From assembly GCF_030815405.1 (NCBI RefSeq), contig NZ_JAUSWX010000001.1, positions 682,001 to 746,000 of the forward strand: DNA of 64,000 nucleotides. The letters run 5' to 3'. This document shows positions 42,589 through 51,071 of the stretch, piece by piece. The notes beneath the pieces were generated by a model. That model had not been told where the DNA came from. It saw only the letters and a program-made list of their open reading frames with translations, and searched no databases. Each line of letters begins with the position of its first letter. Within the stretch, counting starts at the first letter, position 1. A program made the position numbers and the translations under genes. The DNA comes from Agromyces albus. Lineage in GTDB: Bacteria; Actinomycetota; Actinomycetes; Actinomycetales; Microbacteriaceae.

Positions 42589-44079
42589 TCAGGCCCCGGT
42601 TGCCTCGTCGGCGCGCTCGGTGGCGGTGGCGGCGGCGTTCCCTGCGGCGCTCACCTCGGCCGGGCGGTGCTCGACGTCGTCGACGTCGGCACGGGGCATC
42701 GCGATGCCGCCGGCGATCGTGACGAACGCGGCGACGAGCACCGCGACGAAGACGGCCGTCGACGCGGCCTGAATGGCGACGGGGGAGTGCTCGCCGAGCC
42801 CGGAGCGCACGATGACGCCGTTCGCGACCGCGCCGAAGATCGCGACGCCCACGGCACTGCCCATCGAGCGCAGGAACATGTTCGCGCCGGTGACGACGCC
42901 GCGCTCGGTCCACGGCACCGACGACTGCGCTGCGATGAGGGTGGGGGAGGCCACGAGCCCGAGTCCGAGCCCGACGATGAAGCACGCGATCGCGGTCGCC
43001 ACGACGTTCGGCGTGAACGACGACACGAGGAGCGCCGTCGAGCCGAGCACGGTGATCGCGAGCCCGATGAGCGCGGTGCGCTGGAACCCGATGCGGAGGT
43101 AGAGGCGGCCGGACTGGGCGGCCGCGATCGGCCAGCCGAGGGTGAGCGCGGCGACGGCGAGCCCCGACACGAGCGGCGAAGCGCCGGCCGTGACCTCGAG
43201 GAAGGTCGGAACATACGAGGTCAGGCCGATGAGTACGGCGCCCACGCCGAGCGAGATGAGCGAGGTCGTCACGATGAGCCGCCGCGAGAACAGCCAGAGC
43301 GGCAACACCGGCTCGGCCGCCCGCCGTTCGATGAGCACGAACGCGACGAGGAGCAGCCCGCCCACGGCGAAGGCGCCGACGCTCTGCCACGACAGCCACG
43401 CCCAGGCCTGGCCTCCTTCGAGCACCGCGAGGATGAGCAGCGTGAGCGCGACGCTGAGCACGCTCGCCCCCGCGATGTCGATGCGGTGCTTCTCCCGCCC
43501 GACCGACTCGTGATACGCGCGGAGCAGCATCCATGCGGCGATGATGCAGAGCGGGATGTTCACGAAGAAGATCCACCGCCATGAGGCGAACTCGGCGAAC
43601 AGCCCGCCGAGCGTCGGCCCGATGACCGACGAGGCCGCCCAGACGCTCGCGATGTAGCCCTGCACCCTCGCGCGCTCGCGCACCGTGTAGATGTCACCCG
43701 TGATCGTGATCGACACGGGGAGCACGGCTCCGGCTCCGAGTCCCTGCAGCGCGCGGAACACGATGAGCGAGGTCATATCCCATGCGAACCCGCAGAGGAT
43801 CGAGCCGACGAGGAACAGGCCGATGCCGACGAACATGATCGGCTTGCGCCCGATCGTGTCGGCGAGCTTTGAGTACACCGGCACCGACACCGCTTGCGCG
43901 AGCAGGTAGATCGAGAACAGCCACGGGAACTGGGTGAACCCGCCGAGGTCGGCCACGATCGACGGCACAGCGGTCGCGAGGATCGTGGAGTCGATGGCGA
44001 TGAGCCCCGTCGCGAGCATCACCGCGACGAGCACGGGACCTCGATCGGAACGGAATCCCACCGCGCTCTGCTCCGTCAT
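42589..44079 (-). CDS. DHA2-family MFS drug transporter (EmrB/QacA-like)
   Basis: The 496-aa product has about 14 membrane segments and the DHA2 motifs: A-I-D-S-T-I-L-A-T-A-V-P-S-I, K-L-A-D-T-I-G-R-K-P, and R-A-L-Q-G-L-G-A-G-A-V-L-P-V. It would export cationic or amphipathic drugs with protons. GAGGAG upstream of ATG 44079 sets the start against a longer frame. No regulator is adjacent; it converges with the HupE-like gene. Confidence 0.9.
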   Translation of the reverse strand: MTEQSAVGFRSDRGPVLVAVMLATGLIAIDSTILATAVPSIVADLGGFTQFPWLFSIYLLAQAVSVPVYSKLADTIGRKPIMFVGIGLFLVGSILCGFAWDMTSLIVFRALQGLGAGAVLPVSITITGDIYTVRERARVQGYIASVWAASSVIGPTLGGLFAEFASWRWIFFVNIPLCIIAAWMLLRAYHESVGREKHRIDIAGASVLSVALTLLILAVLEGGQAWAWLSWQSVGAFAVGGLLLVAFVLIERRAAEPVLPLWLFSRRLIVTTSLISLGVGAVLIGLTSYVPTFLEVTAGASPLVSGLAVAALTLGWPIAAAQSGRLYLRIGFQRTALIGLAITVLGSTALLVSSFTPNVVATAIACFIVGLGLGLVASPTLIAAQSSVPWTERGVVTGANMFLRSMGSAVGVAIFGAVANGVIVRSGLGEHSPVAIQAASTAVFVAVLVAAFVTIAGGIAMPRADVDDVEHRPAEVSAAGNAAATATERADEATGA

Positions 44080-44183
44080 GCTGCTCCTCGCTGAGGCGAC
44101 GTCGACCGCCGCCCCTCCAGTCACCCTCTCAGTCGCAACGCGTTCGCGCCCGTTTCATTCCCGACGGATGCCCCGCGCCCGTG

Positions 44184-44189
44184 TAGCGT
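44184..44189 (+). promoter_or_regulatory. -10 box (TAGCGT) of a leaderless transcript
   Basis: TAGCGT ends 6 nt before ATG 44196. Confidence 0.45.
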
Positions 44190-44195
44190 CGGGGC

Positions 44196-45326
44196 ATGCG
44201 GGTGCGAACGAAACGACGGCCGACGCCAGAACCCGAGCCGACCGCCCAGGTCACGGCCGACAGCGAATCGCGCGCACCCGAGGTGAGGGTCCGCGCGTTC
44301 CGCATCGGATTCGTCGGGGCGCTCGGTGTGCTGCTCGCCCTGATGCTCGGCAACATCGTCGGCGATCTCGGCACGGTCATCCTCTACGTGGCCCTCGCGC
44401 TCTTCCTCGCGCTCGGGCTCGACCCCATCGTCAGCTGGCTGCAACGCCGCGACATGCCGCGAGGGCTCGCGATCCTGCTCGTGTTCGTCGTCGTAATCGG
44501 CCTCTTCGTCGGCCTCATCTCCCTCATCGTGCCGATCGTGATCCGAGAGACGACGACCATCATCAGGGAATGGGACGACATCGTCGAGCGGGTGCTGAAC
44601 AGCGAATTCGTCGGCTGGCTCAATTCCCTGACCGGCACCGGCACCGCGATCGAAGACACCATCGTCTCCGCGGGCGACTGGCTCGCCGACCCCGACAATC
44701 TCGGCTCGCTCGGCGGCGGCATCCTCGCGGTGGGCGCCGGCATCCTGGGCGGGTTCACCGGGGCCGTCATCGTCCTCATCCTGACCCTCTACTTCCTCGC
44801 CTCGCTCGACTCGCTGAAGCGCTACGCGGCGCGCTTCGTGCCCGCGAGCTCGCGCGGCGCGTACCGCGAGGTCGAGGAGGAGATCACCGGTTCCGTCGGT
44901 CGGTACGTCATCGGCCAAGTGAGCCTCGGCGCGACCAACGGTGTCCTGAGCCTCATCTACCTGTCGATCATCGGCGCACCTCAACCGATCCTGCTCGCGT
45001 TCATCGCGTTCCTCGCCTCGCTCGTGCCGCTCGTCGGCACGATCACGGGTGCCGTCATCATCTCGCTCGTGTGCCTCGCCGCGTCGCCGGTGACCGCGCT
45101 CGCGGCGGCGATCTATTACCTGATCTACATGCAGGTCGAGGCCTACGTGCTGAGTCCGCGCATCATGTCGCGCGCGGTCGCCGTGCCCGGCGCCCTCGTC
45201 GTCATCGCCGCCGTGGCGGGCGCAACGCTCGGCGGCGTGCTCGGGGCGCTCGTGGCCATCCCGGTGGCGGCTTCGCTCGTCATCATCATGGACAAGGTCG
45301 TGTTCCCGCGACAGGACCGGATGTAG
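44196..45326 (+). CDS. AI-2E family transporter
   Basis: The 376-aa product is the second AI-2E protein of the window: a hydrophilic, Pro/Glu-rich N-terminus of 30 residues, then about eight helices with A-L-F-L-A-L-G-L-D-P-I-V-S-W-L, L-L-V-F-V-V-V-I-G-L-F-V-G, Y-F-L-A-S-L-D-S-L-K and S-L-V-P-L-V-G-T-I-T-G-A-V. Substrate open (autoinducer, Na+ or other). It is divergent from the MFS gene and converges with the GNAT gene. Confidence 0.9.
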   Translation: MRVRTKRRPTPEPEPTAQVTADSESRAPEVRVRAFRIGFVGALGVLLALMLGNIVGDLGTVILYVALALFLALGLDPIVSWLQRRDMPRGLAILLVFVVVIGLFVGLISLIVPIVIRETTTIIREWDDIVERVLNSEFVGWLNSLTGTGTAIEDTIVSAGDWLADPDNLGSLGGGILAVGAGILGGFTGAVIVLILTLYFLASLDSLKRYAARFVPASSRGAYREVEEEITGSVGRYVIGQVSLGATNGVLSLIYLSIIGAPQPILLAFIAFLASLVPLVGTITGAVIISLVCLAASPVTALAAAIYYLIYMQVEAYVLSPRIMSRAVAVPGALVVIAAVAGATLGGVLGALVAIPVAASLVIIMDKVVFPRQDRM

Positions 45327-45356
45327 CGCTGCAGCGCGAACGAGCGCGCGTGCCGG

Positions 45357-46721
45357 TCAGAACCAGATGCTGAGGTGCGGCGTGCGCTCGGACGCGAACA
45401 TGCGGTCCGCGAGCGCGATCGACCCGGGCGCCACCTCTGCCAGCCGACCGGCACGCGCGAGCACCGAAGGCCGCACCCCGCCGAGGTAGATCGCGCCGAG
45501 CTCCTGCACGCCGAGGCGGATGCCCTGGGACGGGCGCGAGCGACGCGTGCTCTGCGCGACCCGCGATGCTGTGACGCCCGCCGACGGCGTATCGTCGACC
45601 CGCCGCAGCTCGCCCCGCCCGTTGCCGGCGACCTCGAGCTCGAAGGTGCCGTCGGCGTGGCCGTCGGGATCGGCGATCTCGAGGGTCAGGGTGCCGGTCG
45701 CGCCATAGACCCGAGCCGAGAGTGCCGCGACCGGGTCGAGCACGCGCACCCAGAGGTGGTCGACGACGTCGCTGACCGTGATCGCCCGCGGGTCCTCGAG
45801 CAGCCACGCCACCGGCTCGTCGACTGAGCGCAGTCGCCCGCGCACGGCCGTCACGAAGTCCTGCTCCACGAGGAATCGCCAGAGCGCGCGCTCCGCGTCG
45901 TCGGTGGCGGCAACGAGGAAGTCGAAGTCGAGGATGCCGGGCTCGTCGAGCTCGCGCGTGATGCGATAGGTGACGAAGCCCTGCGGCTGGCCGTCTTCGT
46001 CGTCGTAGCGCACCACCCGGGTTGCTCGGGCGAAGTCCCGTTCGGGATCGATGAGCCCGAGCACGCGATCGAGAAGGCCGGGCCAGCGGTCGATCTCGCC
46101 CGGGGTGCGCGCGACGGCGCGACGGACGAGGGCTGCGGCGTCGTCGCGCAGCTCGGCGGGCTCGATGAGCTCGAGGCGTCCGGGCGCGGCGGGACCGATC
46201 CAGCGAACCCGGGGACGGTCGATCGTGATGGTCGCCGCCTGTGCAGCGGGGGCGAAGCCGAAGCGACCGTAGATCGTCGCCTCGGTGGCGGTGAGCATCG
46301 CGAGCGCAGCGCCGGCGGCACTGGCATCGGCGACGCTGCCCGCCATGAGCGCCCTCGCAATGCCGCGGCGCCGATGCGTCGGCGAGACGGTGACCGAGCT
46401 GACCGCCCAGCCGTCGACACTGCGCCCGCCGGGCACCGTGAGTCCGGCCGGCCAGCCCGACACCGTCGCGACAGGAGTCTCGCGGTCGGCGGCCTTCGGG
46501 TCGTAGACGCCGAGCACGCGCCGGTCTGTCAGGACCTGCAGCTGGTGCGCGGCATCCGTCTTCCGGGGCCGGGCGCGGTGGAAGCCGCGTATGTCTGCCT
46601 GGATCCACGCCGCGAGCGCGGCCCGGTTGCCCGGGTCGAGCAGTCGGTACTCGAGTCCCTGCGCCGCGATGGCAGCGGATGCCGCGGAGTCGAGCGGGAT
46701 GTCCTGCAGATCGAACGACAT
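45357..46721 (-). CDS. eis: Eis-like GNAT family N-acetyltransferase with SCP2-type C-terminus
   Basis: The 454-aa product has two GNAT units and a sterol-carrier-like C-terminal domain, the Eis architecture: V-S-S-V-T-V-S-P-T-H-R-R-R-G-I-A-R-A-L-M binds acetyl-CoA, I-Y-G-R-F-G-F-A follows, and the chain ends exactly in S-I-W-F, whose terminal carboxylate is the catalytic base in Eis. Eis enzymes acetylate amines including aminoglycosides; the physiological substrate here is unknown. The TACTCT box 6 nt before ATG 46721 selects it over the ATG at 46724. Confidence 0.85.
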   Translation of the reverse strand: MSFDLQDIPLDSAASAAIAAQGLEYRLLDPGNRAALAAWIQADIRGFHRARPRKTDAAHQLQVLTDRRVLGVYDPKAADRETPVATVSGWPAGLTVPGGRSVDGWAVSSVTVSPTHRRRGIARALMAGSVADASAAGAALAMLTATEATIYGRFGFAPAAQAATITIDRPRVRWIGPAAPGRLELIEPAELRDDAAALVRRAVARTPGEIDRWPGLLDRVLGLIDPERDFARATRVVRYDDEDGQPQGFVTYRITRELDEPGILDFDFLVAATDDAERALWRFLVEQDFVTAVRGRLRSVDEPVAWLLEDPRAITVSDVVDHLWVRVLDPVAALSARVYGATGTLTLEIADPDGHADGTFELEVAGNGRGELRRVDDTPSAGVTASRVAQSTRRSRPSQGIRLGVQELGAIYLGGVRPSVLARAGRLAEVAPGSIALADRMFASERTPHLSIWF

Positions 46722-46727
46722 CATCCC

Positions 46728-46733
46728 AGAGTA
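46728..46733 (-). promoter_or_regulatory. -10 box (TACTCT) of a leaderless transcript
   Basis: On the minus strand TACTCT ends 6 nt before the second of two tandem ATGs (46721). Confidence 0.45.
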
Positions 46734-46765
46734 CCTGCGGCAGGCTGGGGAGTCGGGCGAGCCCG

Positions 46766-48049
46766 TCAGGTGCGCAGGATCCTGCCGCCGCCCCTCGTGC
46801 GCGAGACCGCGTCGACCGTGGCCGCGAGGATGAGCACGCTGCCCGTGACCACGAGGTTGACCCCCGCGGGGAGGTTGAGCAGCCCGAGTCCGTTCGTGAT
46901 GACGGCGATCACCAGCGCGCCGACGGCGGCGTGCAGCAGGCGGCCGCGGCCGCCGAAGAGGCTCACGCCACCGACGACCGCAGCGGCGACGCCCGACAGC
47001 ACGATCTCACGGCCGGCGGCCGCGTCGACCGCGCCGACCTTGCTGATCGAGAACAGGCCGGAGACGACGGCGAGGCTCGAGCAGATGATGAACGCGGTCC
47101 ACCGGATCAGCATGACCTTGACGCCCGCGCGCCGCGCCGCTTCGGCGTTGCCGCCGATCGCGTAGAGGTATCGTCCGTACCTCGTGCGGTCGAGTACGAA
47201 CGTGCCGATCCAGAGGATGACGAGCACGATCGGCACGACGATCGGCACGCCCTCGACGGCTCCGACCGACTGGCCGCGGTTGCGGCTGAGGATGCCGACC
47301 ACGGCGCCGCCGATGACCGCGATGACGCCGAGCTTGATCCAGACGAGCGTGATCGTGCGGTTGGGAACGCCGGCGCGTGTGCGACGGGCGCGATCCCAGA
47401 ACGAGGTCGCCGCCGAGACCGCGAGAATGATCGCGAGCATGGCCCACCCGGCCCAGACCGGGAGGTTCTGGTTCTGGATGGCCCTGATCTCGGGGATCTG
47501 CACGCGGTAGAGGCCGCCCGCTCCGATGATCATGAGCGTGAGTCCCTGATAGCCGAGGAAGAGGCCGAGGGTCACGACGAACGAGGGGATGCCGACCCTC
47601 GCGACGAAGAAGCCGATGAACGTGCCGGTGAGGATGCCGGCGGCGAACGCGATCGCCAGCGCGATCATCCACGGCACTCCGTGCACGTTGACGAGCACGA
47701 TGAACAGGGCCATCGTCATGCCGCTCGTCACGCCGGCCGACAGGTCGATCTCTCCGAGCAGCAGCACGAACACGAGGGCCATGCCCAGCATGACGAGCGT
47801 GGCCGCCTGGGTCAGCAGGTTGGCGAAGTTCCGCTCGGTCAGGAAGAACGGGCTGAGCAGACTGAACAGGATCGTCAGCACGACGAAGCCGCCGACGGCC
47901 GGCAGCGCGCCCATCTCGCCGCTCCGCAGGCGCTGGAGGTACCCGCGAACCTGGTCTTGGATCGTCCCCTCCTGGCCGCTGCCGATGAGGTCGCCTGTGC
48001 CGGGGCCTGGCGCGGCGTCGGAGGTGGACACCGTCTCTGGTGCGCTCAT
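46766..48049 (-). CDS. sugar ABC transporter permease (XylH/FrcC-like)
   Basis: The 427-aa permease has about ten membrane helices with G-E-I-D-L-S-A-G-V-T-S-G-M, F-F-V-A-R-V-G-I-P-S-F-V-V-T-L-G, and G-G-N-A-E-A-A-R-R-A-G-V-K-V, the monosaccharide-permease signatures, plus a long loop (R-A-R-R-T-R-A-G-V-P-N-R-T). Last gene of the importer operon, overlapping the ATPase stop (ATGA). The sugar is not fixed by sequence; xylose or fructose-like pentose/hexose transport is likely. Confidence 0.9.
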   Translation of the reverse strand: MSAPETVSTSDAAPGPGTGDLIGSGQEGTIQDQVRGYLQRLRSGEMGALPAVGGFVVLTILFSLLSPFFLTERNFANLLTQAATLVMLGMALVFVLLLGEIDLSAGVTSGMTMALFIVLVNVHGVPWMIALAIAFAAGILTGTFIGFFVARVGIPSFVVTLGLFLGYQGLTLMIIGAGGLYRVQIPEIRAIQNQNLPVWAGWAMLAIILAVSAATSFWDRARRTRAGVPNRTITLVWIKLGVIAVIGGAVVGILSRNRGQSVGAVEGVPIVVPIVLVILWIGTFVLDRTRYGRYLYAIGGNAEAARRAGVKVMLIRWTAFIICSSLAVVSGLFSISKVGAVDAAAGREIVLSGVAAAVVGGVSLFGGRGRLLHAAVGALVIAVITNGLGLLNLPAGVNLVVTGSVLILAATVDAVSRTRGGGRILRT

Positions 48050-48798
48050 GCGCTCGCTCCTGCCGCGGTCTTCGTGCCGGTGATGTAGCCGACGACGTCG
48101 TCGCTCGTGGTGTCCTTCGTGTCGAGCGTGGCGACCATCTGCCCGAGGTAGAGCACGTAGATGTGGTCGGCGACGGCGAACACGTCGGCGAGGTTGTGGC
48201 TGATGATGATGACCGCGACGCCCTGCTCGGCGAGGCGCTCCACGAGGTGCAGCACCTGCTCGGTCTGTGCGACGCCGAGGGCGGCCGTCGGCTCGTCGAG
48301 GATGACGACGCGTGCCTTCTTCAGCACCGCACGGGCGATCGCGACCGTCTGCCGCTGGCCGCCCGAGAGTGAAGCCACCTTCTGTCGCACCGACTTCACG
48401 GTGCGCACCGAGAGGGAGCGGAGGGTGTCGGATGCCTCGCGCTCCATGCGGCCCTCGTCGAACGTGCCGCTCACCGTCTCCTCGCGACCGAGGAACATGT
48501 TCTGCACGATGTCGAGGTTGTCGCAGAGCGCGAGGTCTTGGTAGACGACCTCGATCCCGAGGTGTGCGGCGTCGCGTGGGGTGTGCAGCACGACCTCTTC
48601 ACCGTCGAAGCGCACGGTGCCGGCATCGTAGGGCTGCACGCCGGCGAGGCCCTTGATGAGCGTCGACTTGCCCGCGCCGTTGTCGCCCACGAGGGCGGTG
48701 ACCTTGCCCGGGTAGGCCTTCAGGCCGACGCCCTTGAGCACGCTGACCGGCCCGAAGCTCTTGACGATCCCCGTGAGCTCGATGATGGGCTTGTCCAT
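48046..48798 (-). CDS. sugar ABC transporter ATP-binding protein, single domain
   Basis: The 250-aa ATPase has Walker A G-D-N-G-A-G-K-S at residues 38-45, the signature S-L-S-G-G-Q-R-Q, Walker B V-V-I-L-D-E-P-T-A-A and the H-loop I-I-I-S-H-N. Unlike XylG/RbsA it is one domain, as in FrcA. It acts as a homodimer under the permease. It starts after a 117-nt gap from the binding-protein gene that holds a strong hairpin. Confidence 0.9.
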   Translation of the reverse strand: MDKPIIELTGIVKSFGPVSVLKGVGLKAYPGKVTALVGDNGAGKSTLIKGLAGVQPYDAGTVRFDGEEVVLHTPRDAAHLGIEVVYQDLALCDNLDIVQNMFLGREETVSGTFDEGRMEREASDTLRSLSVRTVKSVRQKVASLSGGQRQTVAIARAVLKKARVVILDEPTAALGVAQTEQVLHLVERLAEQGVAVIIISHNLADVFAVADHIYVLYLGQMVATLDTKDTTSDDVVGYITGTKTAAGASA

Positions 48799-48864
48799 TG
48801 CCGGTTCCTTTCAGACGACGCTGTCTGATCTCAGTGTGGCACGCGACGTCGCGGATGACGGGAT

Positions 48865-48909
48865 GGATCGGAGGCCCCGGAGCAGGCTGCGCCTCGAGGC
48901 CTCCGATCC
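48865..48909 (-). terminator. intercistronic hairpin between binding protein and ATPase genes
   Basis: Perfect 12-bp arms GGATCGGAGGCC (48865-48876) and its complement (48898-48909) with a 21-nt loop, 6 nt after the binding-protein stop. It probably stabilises that part of the mRNA or terminates part of the transcription, giving more binding protein than transporter. Confidence 0.65.
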
Positions 48910-48915
48910 GTTCGG

Positions 48916-49980
48916 CTATGGAGTGATGCCGTACTGCTCGCACGCGGCGGCGACTTCGCCCTCGCAGAGCTCCGCAGCGTCGGCGTCGCCGGCGTCGACG
49001 ACCTGGATGACCTCCTCCGGCCCGACGAGCACCGGGGTGACGGCGATGTACGGCGTGCCGTCCTCGAGCTCCTGGTCAGCGGTGGGCGTCTCGCCCTCGA
49101 GGAGCGCGACGGCGAGTTCGATCGCGGCGTCGGCCTCGAGCTTGATCGGCTTGTAGACCGTTGCGGTCTGCTTGCCGAGCAGCACGTTCTGCAGGCCGGC
49201 GATCGAGGCATCCTGACCCGAGACGGGAACGGTGAGGCCGTTCTTGTCGAGGATCGTGATGACGCCCGCCGCGTTGGTGTCGTTCGCCACCCAGACTGCG
49301 TCGACCTTGCCGCCGAGCGAGGTGAGCGCCTGCTCGAAGTTCGTCGCGGTCTTGTCGCCGTCCCAGACTCCCGGCGGCTCAGCGGCGGGCTTGATGCCGG
49401 CGGCTTCCATGGCTTCGACGGCGCCGTCGTGGAACATCTTGGCGTTGCCGTCGGCCGGGTCACCGCCCATGTAGACCACGACCGCCGTGGCCGGGTCCTT
49501 GCCGGCAGCGGCCAGGCCGTCGACGATCGACTGCCCCTCGAGGCGGCCCACTTCGAAGTTGTCGAACGAGACGTAGTAGTCGGCACCCTCGATCGGGCGG
49601 TCGTAGGCGATCACCGGGATGCCCTCGGCCTTGGCCTTCTCGGCGACCGCGGCTCCGGCGCCGTTGTAGTCGACGAGCAGCATCACGCCGCAGCCCTTGC
49701 TGAGCTGCTGGTCGGCGATGGTGGAGTACTTGTTGACGTCGCCCTGGGCGTTCTGGATGTCGGTCTCGAATCCCGCGGCCTCGAGGCCCTCTTCGAGATA
49801 CGGACGGTCGTTGTTCTCCCAGCGCGGTGAGGAGGCGGCGTCGGGCAAGATGACACAGGCTCGCGTCGCCGCGTCGCCCCCGTCTTCTCCGCCACCATCG
49901 CCGCCGCCCGCACAGCCCGCCAGCAACAGCGCCGAGACTCCGGCGAAAGCGGCGGCAGAGACCAGTGAAGAAGTCTTCAT
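48916..49980 (-). CDS. sugar ABC transporter substrate-binding lipoprotein
   Basis: The 354-aa product has a lipoprotein signal (L-L-L-A-G-C at residues 18-23), a Gly/Asp-rich linker, and a type 1 periplasmic binding fold: A-C-V-I-L-P-D-A-A-S-S-P-R-W-E, G-I-P-V-I-A-Y-D-R-P-I, A-V-W-V-A-N-D-T-N-A-A-G-V-I and V-P-V-S-G-Q-D-A-S, the XylF group. It captures a monosaccharide at the membrane surface. AGGGGAG precedes ATG 49980. First gene of the importer operon; the 211 bp upstream hold a possible LacI site and no gene. Confidence 0.9.
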   Translation of the reverse strand: MKTSSLVSAAAFAGVSALLLAGCAGGGDGGGEDGGDAATRACVILPDAASSPRWENNDRPYLEEGLEAAGFETDIQNAQGDVNKYSTIADQQLSKGCGVMLLVDYNGAGAAVAEKAKAEGIPVIAYDRPIEGADYYVSFDNFEVGRLEGQSIVDGLAAAGKDPATAVVVYMGGDPADGNAKMFHDGAVEAMEAAGIKPAAEPPGVWDGDKTATNFEQALTSLGGKVDAVWVANDTNAAGVITILDKNGLTVPVSGQDASIAGLQNVLLGKQTATVYKPIKLEADAAIELAVALLEGETPTADQELEDGTPYIAVTPVLVGPEEVIQVVDAGDADAAELCEGEVAAACEQYGITP

Positions 49981-50073
49981 GGCGCTCCCCTTCTGTAGGT
50001 GAGGTCGACCCCTCGCGGTGCCGTCGTCATCCTTGGCGGCGGCACTGCCATGATCGCGCAATGTGGAGGATTC

Positions 50074-50091
50074 CTTCATAACGCTTGGGTA
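50074..50091. promoter_or_regulatory. possible LacI-type site upstream of the sugar importer
   Basis: The core TAACGCTT (AAGCGTTA on the minus strand) resembles the AAGCGTT core of the operator at 53587-53604. The flanks are not symmetric, so this is a weak candidate. Confidence 0.25.
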
Positions 50092-50192
50092 CCGAATGGG
50101 CCGGTTACGCGCCATCCCTGCCGGAACTCCGGGATTGCTCGCCGATGCGCCCGATCGTGGCCCCTTGACTGGGGGTGCCCGCAGCGGTCGGT

Positions 50193-51071
50193 TCAGGCTC
50201 CGACGCGCGCAGACAGGTGCGGTGCCACGACGCGCTCGAACGACGACGCGGTGCGCTCGACGACCTCTGGCCACGCGGCATCCCAGATCGCCTCGTTGAA
50301 GATCTCGACCTCGATGTCGCCCGCGTATCCGGCGGCCTCGACGGCCCGCGTGAACGCGGTGAAGTCGATGACGCCGTCGCCCGGGTAATGCCGCGCCAGC
50401 AGCACGTCGGCCGGCAGCGGCGTCGCCCAGTCGCACACCTGATAGCTCGCGATGCGACCGGATGCTCCGGCGCGCGCGATCTGCTCGAACACTGCTGGAT
50501 CCCACCAGACGTGGAAGGTGTCGACGACGACCCCGACGGTCGCCGCGTCGAACGGCTCCGCGAGATCGAGCGCCTGCCCGAGCGTCGAGATGACGGCACG
50601 GTCGGAGGCGTACATCGGATGCAGCGGCTCGATCGCGAGGGTCACCCCGGCGGCCGCGGCATCCGGAGCCAGCTCGCCGAGGGCGTCGCCCACGCGCTCG
50701 CGGGCACCCACCAGATCGGTGGATCCGGCAGGGATCCCGCCCGCGACGAGCACGAGCACGGCGGCCGAGCCGGGAGCTCCGGCGGCGGCGAGCGTCGCGG
50801 TCTCCTCGATCGCCCTGCGGTTCTCGTCGATCGCCGCACGCCGGTCGGGACCTTCGGGCAGGGTGAAGAACCCGCCGCGGCAGAGGCTCGACACGCGCAG
50901 GCCCGAGTCGGCGAGCCGGCGGGCCGTCTCGTCAAGTCCGACGGCGGCGACGGGCTCCCGCCAGAGCCCGATCGACTCGTAGCCGCCGGCGCGCGTCAGG
51001 CGCAGGGCTTCGTCGAACGGGGCGTACTTGATCGTGGCCTGGTTGAGCGAGAGTCGCGGGTGCGCGGTCAT
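50193..51071 (-). CDS. sugar phosphate isomerase/epimerase (AP endonuclease 2-like TIM barrel)
   Basis: The 292-aa product is a xylose isomerase-like TIM barrel: L-S-L-N-Q-A-T near the N-terminus, A-I-E-P-L-H-P-M with a metal Glu, V-V-D-T-F-H-V-W-W-D with Asp/His, and a final E-V-E-I-F-N. Such enzymes isomerise or epimerise keto-sugars and inosose-like compounds. It overlaps the DUF993 stop (ATGA) and forms the end of a three-gene operon. The substrate is unknown. Confidence 0.85.
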   Translation of the reverse strand: MTAHPRLSLNQATIKYAPFDEALRLTRAGGYESIGLWREPVAAVGLDETARRLADSGLRVSSLCRGGFFTLPEGPDRRAAIDENRRAIEETATLAAAGAPGSAAVLVLVAGGIPAGSTDLVGARERVGDALGELAPDAAAAGVTLAIEPLHPMYASDRAVISTLGQALDLAEPFDAATVGVVVDTFHVWWDPAVFEQIARAGASGRIASYQVCDWATPLPADVLLARHYPGDGVIDFTAFTRAVEAAGYAGDIEVEIFNEAIWDAAWPEVVERTASSFERVVAPHLSARVGA

